A stretch of 39,311 bases of DNA from Leptospirales bacterium (lineage in GTDB: Bacteria; Spirochaetota; Leptospiria; Leptospirales; Leptonemataceae): assembly GCA_019694655.1 (NCBI GenBank), contig JAIBBN010000023.1, positions 1-39,311 of the forward strand. The letters are read 5' to 3'. Of this stretch, positions 1-8,014 are shown piece by piece. The notes beneath the pieces were generated by a model, which saw only the letters and a program-made list of their open reading frames with translations, searched no databases and was not told the origin of the DNA. Numbering within the stretch: position 1 is the stretch's first letter; each line of letters begins with the position of its first letter. The translations under genes were made by a program, and so were the position numbers.

Positions 1-356
1 AGCGACGATTTCCGCACATGCCGGGCGTACGTGACGCGTGGTTTGTGGGCCTCACGCCGCAGAATGTTGCCGTCGTCTGGCTTGGTCAGGATGAGGGAGC
101 GCCTTTTCAGGGTTCCGGTGCGCAGACTGCCAGCGTCTGGGCCGATTATGCCCAGGCCTCGCTGCGCGGCCGTATTGAGGGCGCCTTTCCCGAGGTCGAG
201 ATTGAGGATGAACCTATCGATGACCCGCAGCCCGAAATCGATCCGGCGCCGGAGCTGCCCGCAGCGCAGCCGCCTGCCGAGAGCAGCCCTCCGCCAACTG
301 GCGCAGCGCCAGCGCCCGCCGCCGAAAACAATACGCCGCCGGCCAGCGGTCCCTGA
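1..356 (+). CDS. Class A penicillin-binding protein, C-terminal end (partial)
   Basis: This is the end of a bifunctional peptidoglycan glycosyltransferase/transpeptidase whose start lies outside the window. The visible frame (codons from base 3, stop TGA at 354-356) carries the conserved transpeptidase tail: RDAWFVGLTP, then VAVVWLGQDEG, then an aligned SVWADYAQ helix, as in PBP1A-type enzymes. The last ~50 residues are a low-complexity Pro/Ala/Glu tail (PEIDPAPELPAAQPP and similar), probably disordered and extracytoplasmic. The first five codons of another frame (base 1) read SDDFR, which would also fit the family just before DAWFVG, so a frame change within the first 16 bases cannot be excluded. 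The family is fairly sure; the subtype is not. Confidence 0.75.
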   Translation, partial: RRFPHMPGVRDAWFVGLTPQNVAVVWLGQDEGAPFQGSGAQTASVWADYAQASLRGRIEGAFPEVEIEDEPIDDPQPEIDPAPELPAAQPPAESSPPPTGAAPAPAAENNTPPASGP

Positions 357-405
357 GCTGAGCTGAGCTGCCTGCGTCGCCGTCCAGGCCAATGGCAGGC
401 GTCGG

Positions 406-1566
406 CTAGAGGACGTCGTTGAGCGAGATCGAGGCGGAAGCGCCGCCGCCTGATTTGCGCCGGCGGTATTCGCGGATCTGGTTCTTGATAGCCAGCCAAC
501 GGCTATTGTACGCCCGGGCCAGTTCAAAGACCTCCTCCTGCTGGTCGCCGCGCGGCAGGCGCACCTCAAGGTTGTAGTCCCACTCGCGCAATCCTTTGTT
601 CATCACAAAGATTGGATCAGCTACGGTCTGCGCAAATTCTCGGGAGTAGAGCAGCATGTTGGCGCCTACCAGCGCCAGTATAGCCGCCAGGATAAAGAGA
701 TTCAGCCGTGCATGCTCCATGTCTGCGGAACGGTAAGAAATCTGGGCCATATAGCCGGTTACTCCAACCGGCTGCCATTCTCCCGACTGGTGTGAATTCC
801 AGAGCAGCTCCTGGTATTCTGGATGCTGGTAGACGATATTCTGGCTGGCGTCCCGCAGACGGATGACATCGCTCATCGCCGGGCTGCTGGCCAGGAATTC
901 CGCGATCCAGAGCATATCCGGAGCGCCTTGACCGCGCGGCCGCGTGCTTTTCAGTGCAGCCGCCAGCGAATTCAGACAGCGTTCGACGTGCGGTCCGCGA
1001 TCGCCGACGTGAAGAAAAGGAACGAATTGCGCAATGAATAGCGCCACAACCAGCGTGGCTACGCCAGTTGTGGCAATGGTCGCCACGTGACGGTTGGTCA
1101 TCGCCGATTCCGTATTCTGGATTTTTCCCAGCAGCTTGATGACCCGGATCAATCGCAAGATACGAGTGACGCGCACCGCCTTAGCAGTCTTCAAAATTGA
1201 CAGAAAGGCCAGCAGACCGCCGGCTGAGGCATCGCTGAATAGAATCAGATAGAGCGCCGGGCCTGACACCAGCAGCAGCAGCGGCAACGAGCTGATAAAA
1301 TCAATCCAGCCGCGCTGATCGCGGATGTAGCGCCAGAACTGTCCGTGACGGGCGCTGACAGCGCTACGACCCAGAAACTCAATGGAAAACAGAAAATCAA
1401 AGCTGAAAGCGGCAATCGTCAGGTAGACGTTGCTGCGGTGCGACCACGAGTATACGATGGCCAGTTCTTCGACAATGATCAGTCCTATGACGAGGACGAT
1501 CAATAGCAAGATGAAATACTCGATCGGTCGTGGAAAGTGATCGGTCGCAGCGCGCTTCGTTTGCAT
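406..1566 (-). CDS. Voltage-sensor domain protein with HAMP-like segment, no pore
   Basis: The 386-aa membrane protein opens with a four-helix voltage-sensor module: S1 ~15-40, S2 ~48-66 with FDFLFSIEFLGR, S3 ~84-103 with GWIDFISSLP, and S4 ~122-147 with a basic residue every third position (K129, R132, R135, R138, R141, K144). A fifth helix (~160-183) leads to a ~100-residue outer loop (184-286), a sixth helix (~287-306), and then a cytoplasmic HAMP-like segment (307-365, with DPIF and EEVFELARAYN). There is no K+/Na+ selectivity-filter sequence, and the chain ends after the HAMP-like part with no kinase, cyclase or MCP output. It is translated 2 nt after the upstream gene, with GAGAGGAAGG as ribosome site. 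The domain reading is confident; the role (membrane-potential or ion sensing) is inference. Confidence 0.75.
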   Translation of the reverse strand: MQTKRAATDHFPRPIEYFILLLIVLVIGLIIVEELAIVYSWSHRSNVYLTIAAFSFDFLFSIEFLGRSAVSARHGQFWRYIRDQRGWIDFISSLPLLLLVSGPALYLILFSDASAGGLLAFLSILKTAKAVRVTRILRLIRVIKLLGKIQNTESAMTNRHVATIATTGVATLVVALFIAQFVPFLHVGDRGPHVERCLNSLAAALKSTRPRGQGAPDMLWIAEFLASSPAMSDVIRLRDASQNIVYQHPEYQELLWNSHQSGEWQPVGVTGYMAQISYRSADMEHARLNLFILAAILALVGANMLLYSREFAQTVADPIFVMNKGLREWDYNLEVRLPRGDQQEEVFELARAYNSRWLAIKNQIREYRRRKSGGGASASISLNDVL

Positions 1567-1568
1567 AA

Positions 1569-2510
1569 CTACCAGCCTTCCTCTCCGGCAATCAAATAGA
1601 GATCCTCTAGAAATCGACTATCCAGGCCGGTGTTGCGCGCAATGCGCCGGTGAATGCTGAACCACGATTTATCGGGCGTCTCCGCGCCGCGGTCCTGCGC
1701 TGCCGGCTCTTTGCGCAGGTCCTGGGCTCGCGCCATCAGGATCGCCACCACGCGAGCAGAAGCGCTGAGCTCCGGGTTGTCGGCTGTCGGCAGAAAGCTG
1801 CCAATTGCCGGAAGCAACACCGCATCGGGCGCATAGCCGACAGCCTCGCGAAAGGATTCCATCGCCGCCTGCTGGGCCTTGCCAATCTCGCGCTGATTGC
1901 GTGCATGATCGGCTATAGCTGTATCGTGCAGGGGCGGGCGATCGAATTTGATGAAGAACAACGGACGAAATAGCGCAACCAACTTGAAGTATTCGCCCAG
2001 ATACCCGGCTTCAATGCCCACTCGATCGCGCCGCGTCAGTTCAAAGTGAATCGTGCGGCGATGGGCTTCGATGGCTTTGCCGTAGCGATCGAAAATCGGA
2101 CTCTCCATGGCGTCGAGGCTTTGCGCAATTTGCATGCGCACCCTGCGATCCTGGAGTTGAGACTCGTAGTATTCGCGAAGCTGGCCGAGGTCCACGCCGA
2201 TCCCGCCGTGATCTTTGAGCGCTTCACGGACTGCTGGATGGATGGCGCGATCCACAGCGCCTGCCAGCCGCGGACGCAGCTCAACGTCCAGTGCGTGGCT
2301 GAGTTCGGAGAGCAATAGCGTCATCGCTTTCTCCCACGAAGAGCCAGGAAAATATTCCGGCCTGGCAAAGGCCTCGCGCAGCCCGGCCTGGTTGGTTTTG
2401 ACAAAATTGAGGATGGCTGTCTCGCGCTCGGAGAGCGGCGCGCTGCGGATTGCCGGATTGGACCAGAGGCGCTCGACAAACTCGCGCATTTTTTGCTGTT
2501 CCGCGGTCAT
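1569..2510 (-). CDS. Hypothetical 313-aa soluble protein, paired with voltage-sensor protein
   Basis: I do not recognise this family. The protein has no signal peptide and no clear membrane helix, and looks helical and charged (for example REYYESQLQDRRVRMQIAQ and the C-terminal RRIARNTGLDSRFLEDLYL). A short hydrophobic stretch VALFRPLFFIKF occurs near residue 180. Its ATG is at 2510, facing the divergent trehalose operon, with GGGGG a few bases upstream. Its TAG stop lies 2 nt before the ATG of the voltage-sensor gene, so the two are almost certainly co-transcribed and may work together. That functional link is inference from spacing only. Confidence 0.7.
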   Translation of the reverse strand: MTAEQQKMREFVERLWSNPAIRSAPLSERETAILNFVKTNQAGLREAFARPEYFPGSSWEKAMTLLLSELSHALDVELRPRLAGAVDRAIHPAVREALKDHGGIGVDLGQLREYYESQLQDRRVRMQIAQSLDAMESPIFDRYGKAIEAHRRTIHFELTRRDRVGIEAGYLGEYFKLVALFRPLFFIKFDRPPLHDTAIADHARNQREIGKAQQAAMESFREAVGYAPDAVLLPAIGSFLPTADNPELSASARVVAILMARAQDLRKEPAAQDRGAETPDKSWFSIHRRIARNTGLDSRFLEDLYLIAGEEGW

Positions 2511-2601
2511 GAGCGCACCCCCGGAGCATGACGCCCAGCGCAGCGGCAGGCAGCAAACACATTCCTTGACTGATCTCGCTCTTCCTTCAGCTTGAACCCC
2601 A

Positions 2602-4803
2602 GTGCGCTATTTGATCGTATCAAATCGTTTGCCATTCTCCATTCAGCGCGCCGGCGCAGAATTCCGGCTTACTCCCAGCGTCGGCGGATTGGCCACGGGA
2701 ATTCGCGCATTTCTTGCCGGTCGGCCAGAGGCCGGCCGGCTCTGGATCGGCTGGCCCGGTCTGGAATTGGATGGCGAGAACCAGCTGCGCTTTGACGCCT
2801 TGCTGCGTCGGGAGCACGATGCGGCGCCGGTCTTCTTGACCGAGGCTCAGATGCGCGATTTCTATCATGGCTTCTGCAATTCCACTTTGTGGGCGCTGTT
2901 CCACTACTTTCCCAGCTACGCAGTCTATGACGCTGAATTCTATGAAGAGTACCGTCGGGTAAACCAGATCTATGCCGAGGCCATTCTGGCCGAGCTTGGC
3001 GAAGATGATCTATTGTGGATCCATGACTACCAGCTGATGCTGGTTCCGGGGATGATCCGGCAGCGTCGACCGGCGGCGCGCATCGGCTTTTTTCTACACA
3101 TTCCCTTTCCGGAGTTTGAACTTTTTCGTCTGCTGCCTCGACAATGGCGCAGCGATCTGATCAGCGGCGTGCTGGGCGCCGATCTGATTGGCTTTCATAC
3201 GCACGACTACGCTCGCTACTTCTTACGCTCCGCTTTGCGAATTCTGGGCGTGGAAAGCGAGGCCGGCAGGCTGCTGTATGGCGATCGGGCGGTCAAGGTC
3301 GACGCCTTCCCGATGGGCATTGATTTTGAGCGCTTTTTTCATTCGGATCGTTCGTCTGATAGCCTGCGCGAGGAGCAGCGCCTGTCTGAGGCGCGCGCCG
3401 ACCGCCGCTGGATCCTTTCCATTGATCGACTGGACTATTCCAAGGGGATTGCCCACCGCCTGCGCGCTTTTGAGCGCTTTCTGCAAGAACGCAGCGACTG
3501 GATCGGACGCGTTTCCTTGATCGTTGTAGTGGTTCCTTCGCGCGTGGAGGTGGATCAGTACCAGCTCTTGAAAAGCGAGATCGACGAACTGGTGGGCGCG
3601 ATCAATGGCCGCTTTTCTCGACCGGATTGGACGCCCATTACATATTTATTTAAGACATATGATTTCGATATGCTTACGGCGCTCTACCGTCAGGCCGACG
3701 TGGCATTGATCACGCCGCTGCGCGACGGTATGAATCTGATCGCCAAGGAATACGTGGCTGCTCGGGCCGACGGGGCTGGCGTACTGGCGCTCAGCGAAAT
3801 GGCTGGCGCCGCTCAGGAGTTGGGCGAGGCGTTGCTGGTGAATCCCAATGATATTGTCGGCATGGCCCAGACCATCGCCGACGCTCTGGAAATGCCCCTC
3901 GATGAGCAGCGTGCGCGTATGCGTCGCATGCAGTCGCGGATTCGAAGATATGATGTCTTCCGCTGGGCGGATGAATTTATGAGTGCGCTGGAGGCCTGGC
4001 AGGGCGAACAGCGGCAGCTGGAAATTCGTCCGCTGCGCGGCGCGGCCCGGCATTCGCTGCTGCAGGCATGGCGCGGCGCACGGCGGCGCCTGCTCCTGAC
4101 GGACTACGACGGCACTCTGGCCCCCTTCCATTCCATGCCAGAGCTCGCCCATCCCTCCGAAGAGATCCGAAGCTTGCTTTTGCAAATCGCCCAACAGTGT
4201 CAGCTGGTCATCATCAGCGGTCGCGACCGCGAAACGCTGCAACGCTGGCTGGGCGATCTGCCGCTGACATTGATTGCCGAGCACGGCGCTGCGACGCGCT
4301 TGCAAGGCGAGGAGTGGCGCGAGCTGCAGATGGCCGGCGCCGACTGGAAGTCGGTGGTGCGTCCAGTCTTTGACCTGGCCGCGGACCGCACCCCGGGCGC
4401 CTTTGTTGAAGAGAAAGAATTCTCGCTGGTCTGGCACTTTCGCAATGCCGATCTGGAGGCGGCGCGGGCCCGGGAACAGGAATTGCTCGATACGCTCACG
4501 GCGCTCACCGCCAATCTCGAGGTGCAAATCCTGCGCGGCAATCGCATTGTGGAGGCCAGAATGCTGGGCGCCAACAAGGGCGCGGCAGCGCTGAGGATGA
4601 TGGCCCGCGAGGACTATGATTGGATTCTTGCGATCGGCGATGATGCCACCGACGAGGACATGTTCCAGTCGCTGCCGCCCGAGTGCTGGACGGTTCGCGT
4701 TGGACTGCACGCCACGCGGGCGCGCTTCAATCTCGATTCGCAGTCGGACGTGCCGCCCTTTTTCAGCGAGCTGGCGGCCGCTGCTCAAGGAGCGTGGATT
4801 TGA
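2602..4803 (+). CDS. otsAB: Bifunctional trehalose-6-phosphate synthase/phosphatase
   Basis: This 733-aa fusion makes trehalose-6-phosphate from a nucleotide-glucose and glucose-6-phosphate and then dephosphorylates it to trehalose in the cytoplasm. The N-terminal GT20 domain (~1-470) has SNRLP (7-11), the VGG loop, [46 protein letters not shown] and the donor-site [13 protein letters not shown]. The C-terminal HAD phosphatase domain (~490-733) has the nucleophile motif [10 protein letters not shown] near 500, [17 protein letters not shown] and [10 protein letters not shown] near 679-688. The start is GTG at 2602, because a stop codon (TGA at 2593) lies just upstream in frame and the protein begins directly with the family motif. 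It is the first gene of a four-gene coupled operon. Family assignment is secure; the donor sugar nucleotide is not known from sequence. Confidence 0.93.
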   Translation: MRYLIVSNRLPFSIQRAGAEFRLTPSVGGLATGIRAFLAGRPEAGRLWIGWPGLELDGENQLRFDALLRREHDAAPVFLTEAQMRDFYHGFCNSTLWALFHYFPSYAVYDAEFYEEYRRVNQIYAEAILAELGEDDLLWIHDYQLMLVPGMIRQRRPAARIGFFLHIPFPEFELFRLLPRQWRSDLISGVLGADLIGFHTHDYARYFLRSALRILGVESEAGRLLYGDRAVKVDAFPMGIDFERFFHSDRSSDSLREEQRLSEARADRRWILSIDRLDYSKGIAHRLRAFERFLQERSDWIGRVSLIVVVVPSRVEVDQYQLLKSEIDELVGAINGRFSRPDWTPITYLFKTYDFDMLTALYRQADVALITPLRDGMNLIAKEYVAARADGAGVLALSEMAGAAQELGEALLVNPNDIVGMAQTIADALEMPLDEQRARMRRMQSRIRRYDVFRWADEFMSALEAWQGEQRQLEIRPLRGAARHSLLQAWRGARRRLLLTDYDGTLAPFHSMPELAHPSEEIRSLLLQIAQQCQLVIISGRDRETLQRWLGDLPLTLIAEHGAATRLQGEEWRELQMAGADWKSVVRPVFDLAADRTPGAFVEEKEFSLVWHFRNADLEAARAREQELLDTLTALTANLEVQILRGNRIVEARMLGANKGAAALRMMAREDYDWILAIGDDATDEDMFQSLPPECWTVRVGLHATRARFNLDSQSDVPPFFSELAAAAQGAWI

Positions 4804-4805
4804 CC

Positions 4806-6584
4806 ATGAGCTTACGTGATCTCGGCATCGTCGGCAATTGTCAGTTCAATGCGCTGATAGATTCCAGCGGGGCGGTACAGTGGCTCTGCTTTCCGCGATT
4901 CGATTCCAGTTTTGTCTTTGGCGGGCTCGTGGACGGCCAGTGTGGCGGGCATTTTCAGATTGAGGGCGCAGAGCCAGGCGGCGCGCCGGCGCCGCCCGGC
5001 CGATTGGATTACTTACGAAACACAAACATATTGCGCAACATCGTGGAGTCGCGCAGTGGTTGCTTCGAAATTCTGGACTTCGCTCCGCGCTTCATTCAAA
5101 ACGAACGCTCTTATCGCCCAACGATGTTGATTCGCATTGTGCGCCCGCTTGCCGGCCGGCCGCTCTTGCGCGTGCGCTGCCAGCCTGTCTACGACTATGG
5201 CGAGGTAAGACTGCAGGCCGAGGTAGGCAGCCATCACATTGAATATTCCGGGGCCAGCGGCCGGCTGCGTTTGACCACCAATCATTCGCTGGAGTATCTT
5301 CAGTCCGGCGCGCTCTTTGCTCTGGAGGGACCGGTCTATTTTGCCCTGGCATGGGGACCGCCGCTGGAGGGGCCGCTGGAGGAAAGCTGCGAGAATTTCT
5401 TTCAGCGCACGAGGCTCTACTGGCGCACCTGGGTAAAGCACACCACGCTACCCGCGGAATACCAACGCGAGGTCATTCGCTCAGCGCTGATTTTGAAGCT
5501 GCACCAGTTTGAAGATACAGGCGCGATCATTGCGGCGACAACGACCAGCATCCCCGAAGCGCCGGGCTCGGCGCGTAACTGGGACTATCGTTATTGCTGG
5601 GTGCGCGACGCCGCGCTGGCCATACGCGCTTTTCGTATGCTCGGTCATTTCGAAGAGATGGAGGGCTTTGCCAACTTCATGCGCGATCGCGCCGGGGCCG
5701 ATGGCGGACGTCTGCAGCCGCTCTACAGCGTGGCCGGCGAAAACGCTCTTACCGAGCGCGAGCTCCCATTGCTGGGCGGCTATTTGAAGCACCTTCCGGT
5801 GCGCGTAGGCAACGACGCCTGGCGTCAGATACAGAATGATGTCTACGGCGAAATGGCCCTGGCGCTCACCCCGCTTTATACGGATGAACGATTTCAGGCC
5901 GATGTTGGGCCCGATCTCTCCATCCTCAACGAGCTTTGCGAGCAAATCCAGCGCACGATCGGCGACTCGGACGCCGGCATCTGGGAATACCGCAGCATCA
6001 GCAAACGCAATGCCTTCACTCTGTTGATGCACTGGGTTGGCGCCACGCGCATCGCCGCTATTGCTGAAATGAGCGGCGAGCAGGGACTGATGCTGCGAGC
6101 CCGTCACCTGGCGGCGGAGGCAGGTCTGGCGCTGCAGGAGGAGTACTGGAACGAGCAGCTGGGCGCCTATGTTATGTGGCCCAACAGCGCCATGCTTGAC
6201 GCTTCGCTCCTGATGATGGTCAACCTTGGTTTTTTGCAGAGCGATGATCCGCGAGCGCGCCGCCATGTGGAGGCCATTGGCAGCGGCCTGGAGGCGCCCG
6301 GCGGCTTGCTCTATCGCTATCTGACGCCGGATGACTTTGGCCAGCCGGAGACGGCGTTTCTGATCTGCGCCTTCTGGTTGGCGGAAGCGCGCTGCCGCGT
6401 TGGCCTGCAACAAAAGGGGCGGGAGCTTTTCCAACGGTTGCTGGGTTGCGCCAATCCGCTGGGTCTTTTCAGCGAGGATTTTGATGCTCGTGATGCTTCG
6501 CTCTGGGGAAATTTTCCGCAGGCCTACTCGCACGTTGGCCTGATCAATGCCGCCTTCCTGCTATCCGGGCCGCATCCGGTTTGA
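4806..6584 (+). CDS. Glycoside hydrolase family 15 protein (trehalase/glucoamylase type)
   Basis: The 592-aa protein is a GH15 (alpha/alpha)6-barrel hydrolase acting on alpha-glucosidic bonds. Beside trehalose synthase it is most likely a trehalase, though glucoamylase-like action cannot be excluded. The N-terminal beta domain begins LRDLGIVGNCQFNALIDS and WLCFPRFDS. The catalytic barrel shows SARNWDYRYCWVRDA, the general-acid region GIWEYRS, and near the end LFSED followed by LWGNFPQAYSHVGLINAA. I chose ATG 4806 because the protein then starts exactly at the family's conserved N-terminus and AAGGAG lies at 4786-4791; the longer open frame upstream only overlaps otsB. Two nucleotides separate it from the otsAB stop, so translation is probably coupled. 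Confidence 0.88.
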   Translation: MSLRDLGIVGNCQFNALIDSSGAVQWLCFPRFDSSFVFGGLVDGQCGGHFQIEGAEPGGAPAPPGRLDYLRNTNILRNIVESRSGCFEILDFAPRFIQNERSYRPTMLIRIVRPLAGRPLLRVRCQPVYDYGEVRLQAEVGSHHIEYSGASGRLRLTTNHSLEYLQSGALFALEGPVYFALAWGPPLEGPLEESCENFFQRTRLYWRTWVKHTTLPAEYQREVIRSALILKLHQFEDTGAIIAATTTSIPEAPGSARNWDYRYCWVRDAALAIRAFRMLGHFEEMEGFANFMRDRAGADGGRLQPLYSVAGENALTERELPLLGGYLKHLPVRVGNDAWRQIQNDVYGEMALALTPLYTDERFQADVGPDLSILNELCEQIQRTIGDSDAGIWEYRSISKRNAFTLLMHWVGATRIAAIAEMSGEQGLMLRARHLAAEAGLALQEEYWNEQLGAYVMWPNSAMLDASLLMMVNLGFLQSDDPRARRHVEAIGSGLEAPGGLLYRYLTPDDFGQPETAFLICAFWLAEARCRVGLQQKGRELFQRLLGCANPLGLFSEDFDARDASLWGNFPQAYSHVGLINAAFLLSGPHPV

Positions 6585-6625
6585 TTTCCACTTGGCGTGG
6601 CGGCGCGCCACGGCGTCGATGTGCG

Positions 6626-8014
6626 ATGCCTGCAGAGCTGGAACAGATGCTGCGCATCCTGCGCGCCGGCCCCCTGCTGGAGTGCGAGTCGCCGTGGCTT
6701 CGCGACCATCCGCAGCAGTGCCGCGAGATCTTTGGAGTAGAGACTTCTGAACTTCGCTTCTGTCTGGAGCGCGATGGACGCCAGATCGCCGATGGGCCGC
6801 TGCAAGCAGGCGCCTCGCTGCGCGCCGATCTAAGCGCCGAACCGCACGGCGCCCTACAATTGACGCTCTATGCTTCGCGCTCCGAGGGCCGACGCGTTCT
6901 GTGGCGTCAGCAGATTTACGTGCAGCCATCCTTGCAGCGCAGTCCGGCGGCGATTGACGCCCTGGCTCGCCGTCATGCTCCAGTCTTCCTGTGCAGCGCA
7001 AAGGAACAGTATTTTCCTGTGGCGCTTGGCGATCTGTTCGAAAGCGAGCCGCTGCGCGAAGGCGCCAATACTGTTCGCGTACAAAGCATATTTGGCGAGC
7101 GACAAATCGCTGCGCCGCTACTGGACGACTTCCTTCGTTACAATGGCCACCAGGACTATCTGCTCGATCAGTCGTTTTTCGACTTTGGTCGATCGTCCTT
7201 CAAGGACGTGCATGGCGAAGCGCGGCGTTCGGTTGTTTACTACTCCTACATGGAAGAGGGCGACCGATTCTTTTTACACTACCATACCTTCTACGCCTTC
7301 GATCCCAAAACCGGCATAGCCCGCCTGCTCAATGTTGGGCCGCATATTTTCGATCGCGAAAGCATGACATTGTGCTTTGATGCCAGCGAAAAGCTGCTAT
7401 CGATTACGCTCTCCGGTCATCTGGAAGGACAACCGATTCTCTTTCTGGAAAAATTGAAAATCTGGAATACGGGACGCGTGCGCATCGATCTGCCGGATAG
7501 TAATATGCCGCAGATTCACGGCCATTTCAGCGCAGCCGTGGCGGAGGGTTCGCATGCTATCTATCCCTGCGCCGGCCTCTATCATATTTCCGCGCTGACC
7601 GAGCTGGCCGGACATATCATCCAGCGACTGTTGCCACTGGCCGGTCTTGGCGAAGAGCAGGGCGAAGAACTTGTGAACCATCAAGTATTACTGCCGCCGG
7701 ATCTGCAGTCGGATCGGTTCAGTAGCTACGAATTGCGTCCCTTGCGTTTGGATCTTCTGCGCAGCGATCCTTTGCCGCCGCAGACTTACTATGATCCGGC
7801 AACGGCGACGCTTTGCTTCAGCGGCTACTGGGTAGACGTACCGGGATTTCACAATGAACGTTTCCCGCCCTTTTCCAGTCGCGAGCAGCGACCGGGCGAA
7901 TGGTGCGATCAGGCCTATCGCTGGGATTGGTCCGATCTGCCGGCTTCGATCCTGCAACACAACAGGGCGCTGGCGCAGTCTATCAGTGAAGCCAGTCGGA
8001 AGGCCGGCCCGTGA
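6626..8014 (+). CDS. Vps62-like protein of unknown function
   Basis: The ~462-aa protein has no signal peptide or membrane helix. Residues beyond ~110 resemble the Vps62-related/DUF946 fold: RRHAPVFLCSAKEQYFPV, then VVYYSYMEEGDRFFLHYHTFY, a region in the place of the usual HEGDWE motif (NVGPHIFDRESMTL), then ITLSGHLEG, HGHFSAAVAEGSHAIYPCAGLYHI. The N-terminal ~100 residues look like a separate beta-rich part. A TTG at 6581 overlaps the GH15 stop (TTGA) and could be the true start, adding 15 residues; I prefer ATG 6626 because those residues look non-native, but neither start has a clear ribosome site. It lies inside the trehalose operon, so a role in sugar or stress response is inferred from context only. 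Confidence 0.7.
   Translation: MPAELEQMLRILRAGPLLECESPWLRDHPQQCREIFGVETSELRFCLERDGRQIADGPLQAGASLRADLSAEPHGALQLTLYASRSEGRRVLWRQQIYVQPSLQRSPAAIDALARRHAPVFLCSAKEQYFPVALGDLFESEPLREGANTVRVQSIFGERQIAAPLLDDFLRYNGHQDYLLDQSFFDFGRSSFKDVHGEARRSVVYYSYMEEGDRFFLHYHTFYAFDPKTGIARLLNVGPHIFDRESMTLCFDASEKLLSITLSGHLEGQPILFLEKLKIWNTGRVRIDLPDSNMPQIHGHFSAAVAEGSHAIYPCAGLYHISALTELAGHIIQRLLPLAGLGEEQGEELVNHQVLLPPDLQSDRFSSYELRPLRLDLLRSDPLPPQTYYDPATATLCFSGYWVDVPGFHNERFPPFSSREQRPGEWCDQAYRWDWSDLPASILQHNRALAQSISEASRKAGP

Noticed and set aside
3646-4788. Long open frame antisense to the trehalose synthase/phosphatase gene
   Set aside because: It lies wholly opposite a strongly recognised enzyme and its translation has no family features; such shadows are common in GC-rich genes.
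5481-6533. 350-codon open frame antisense to the GH15 gene
   Set aside because: It mirrors a conserved catalytic domain on the other strand and shows no domain, signal or ribosome site of its own.
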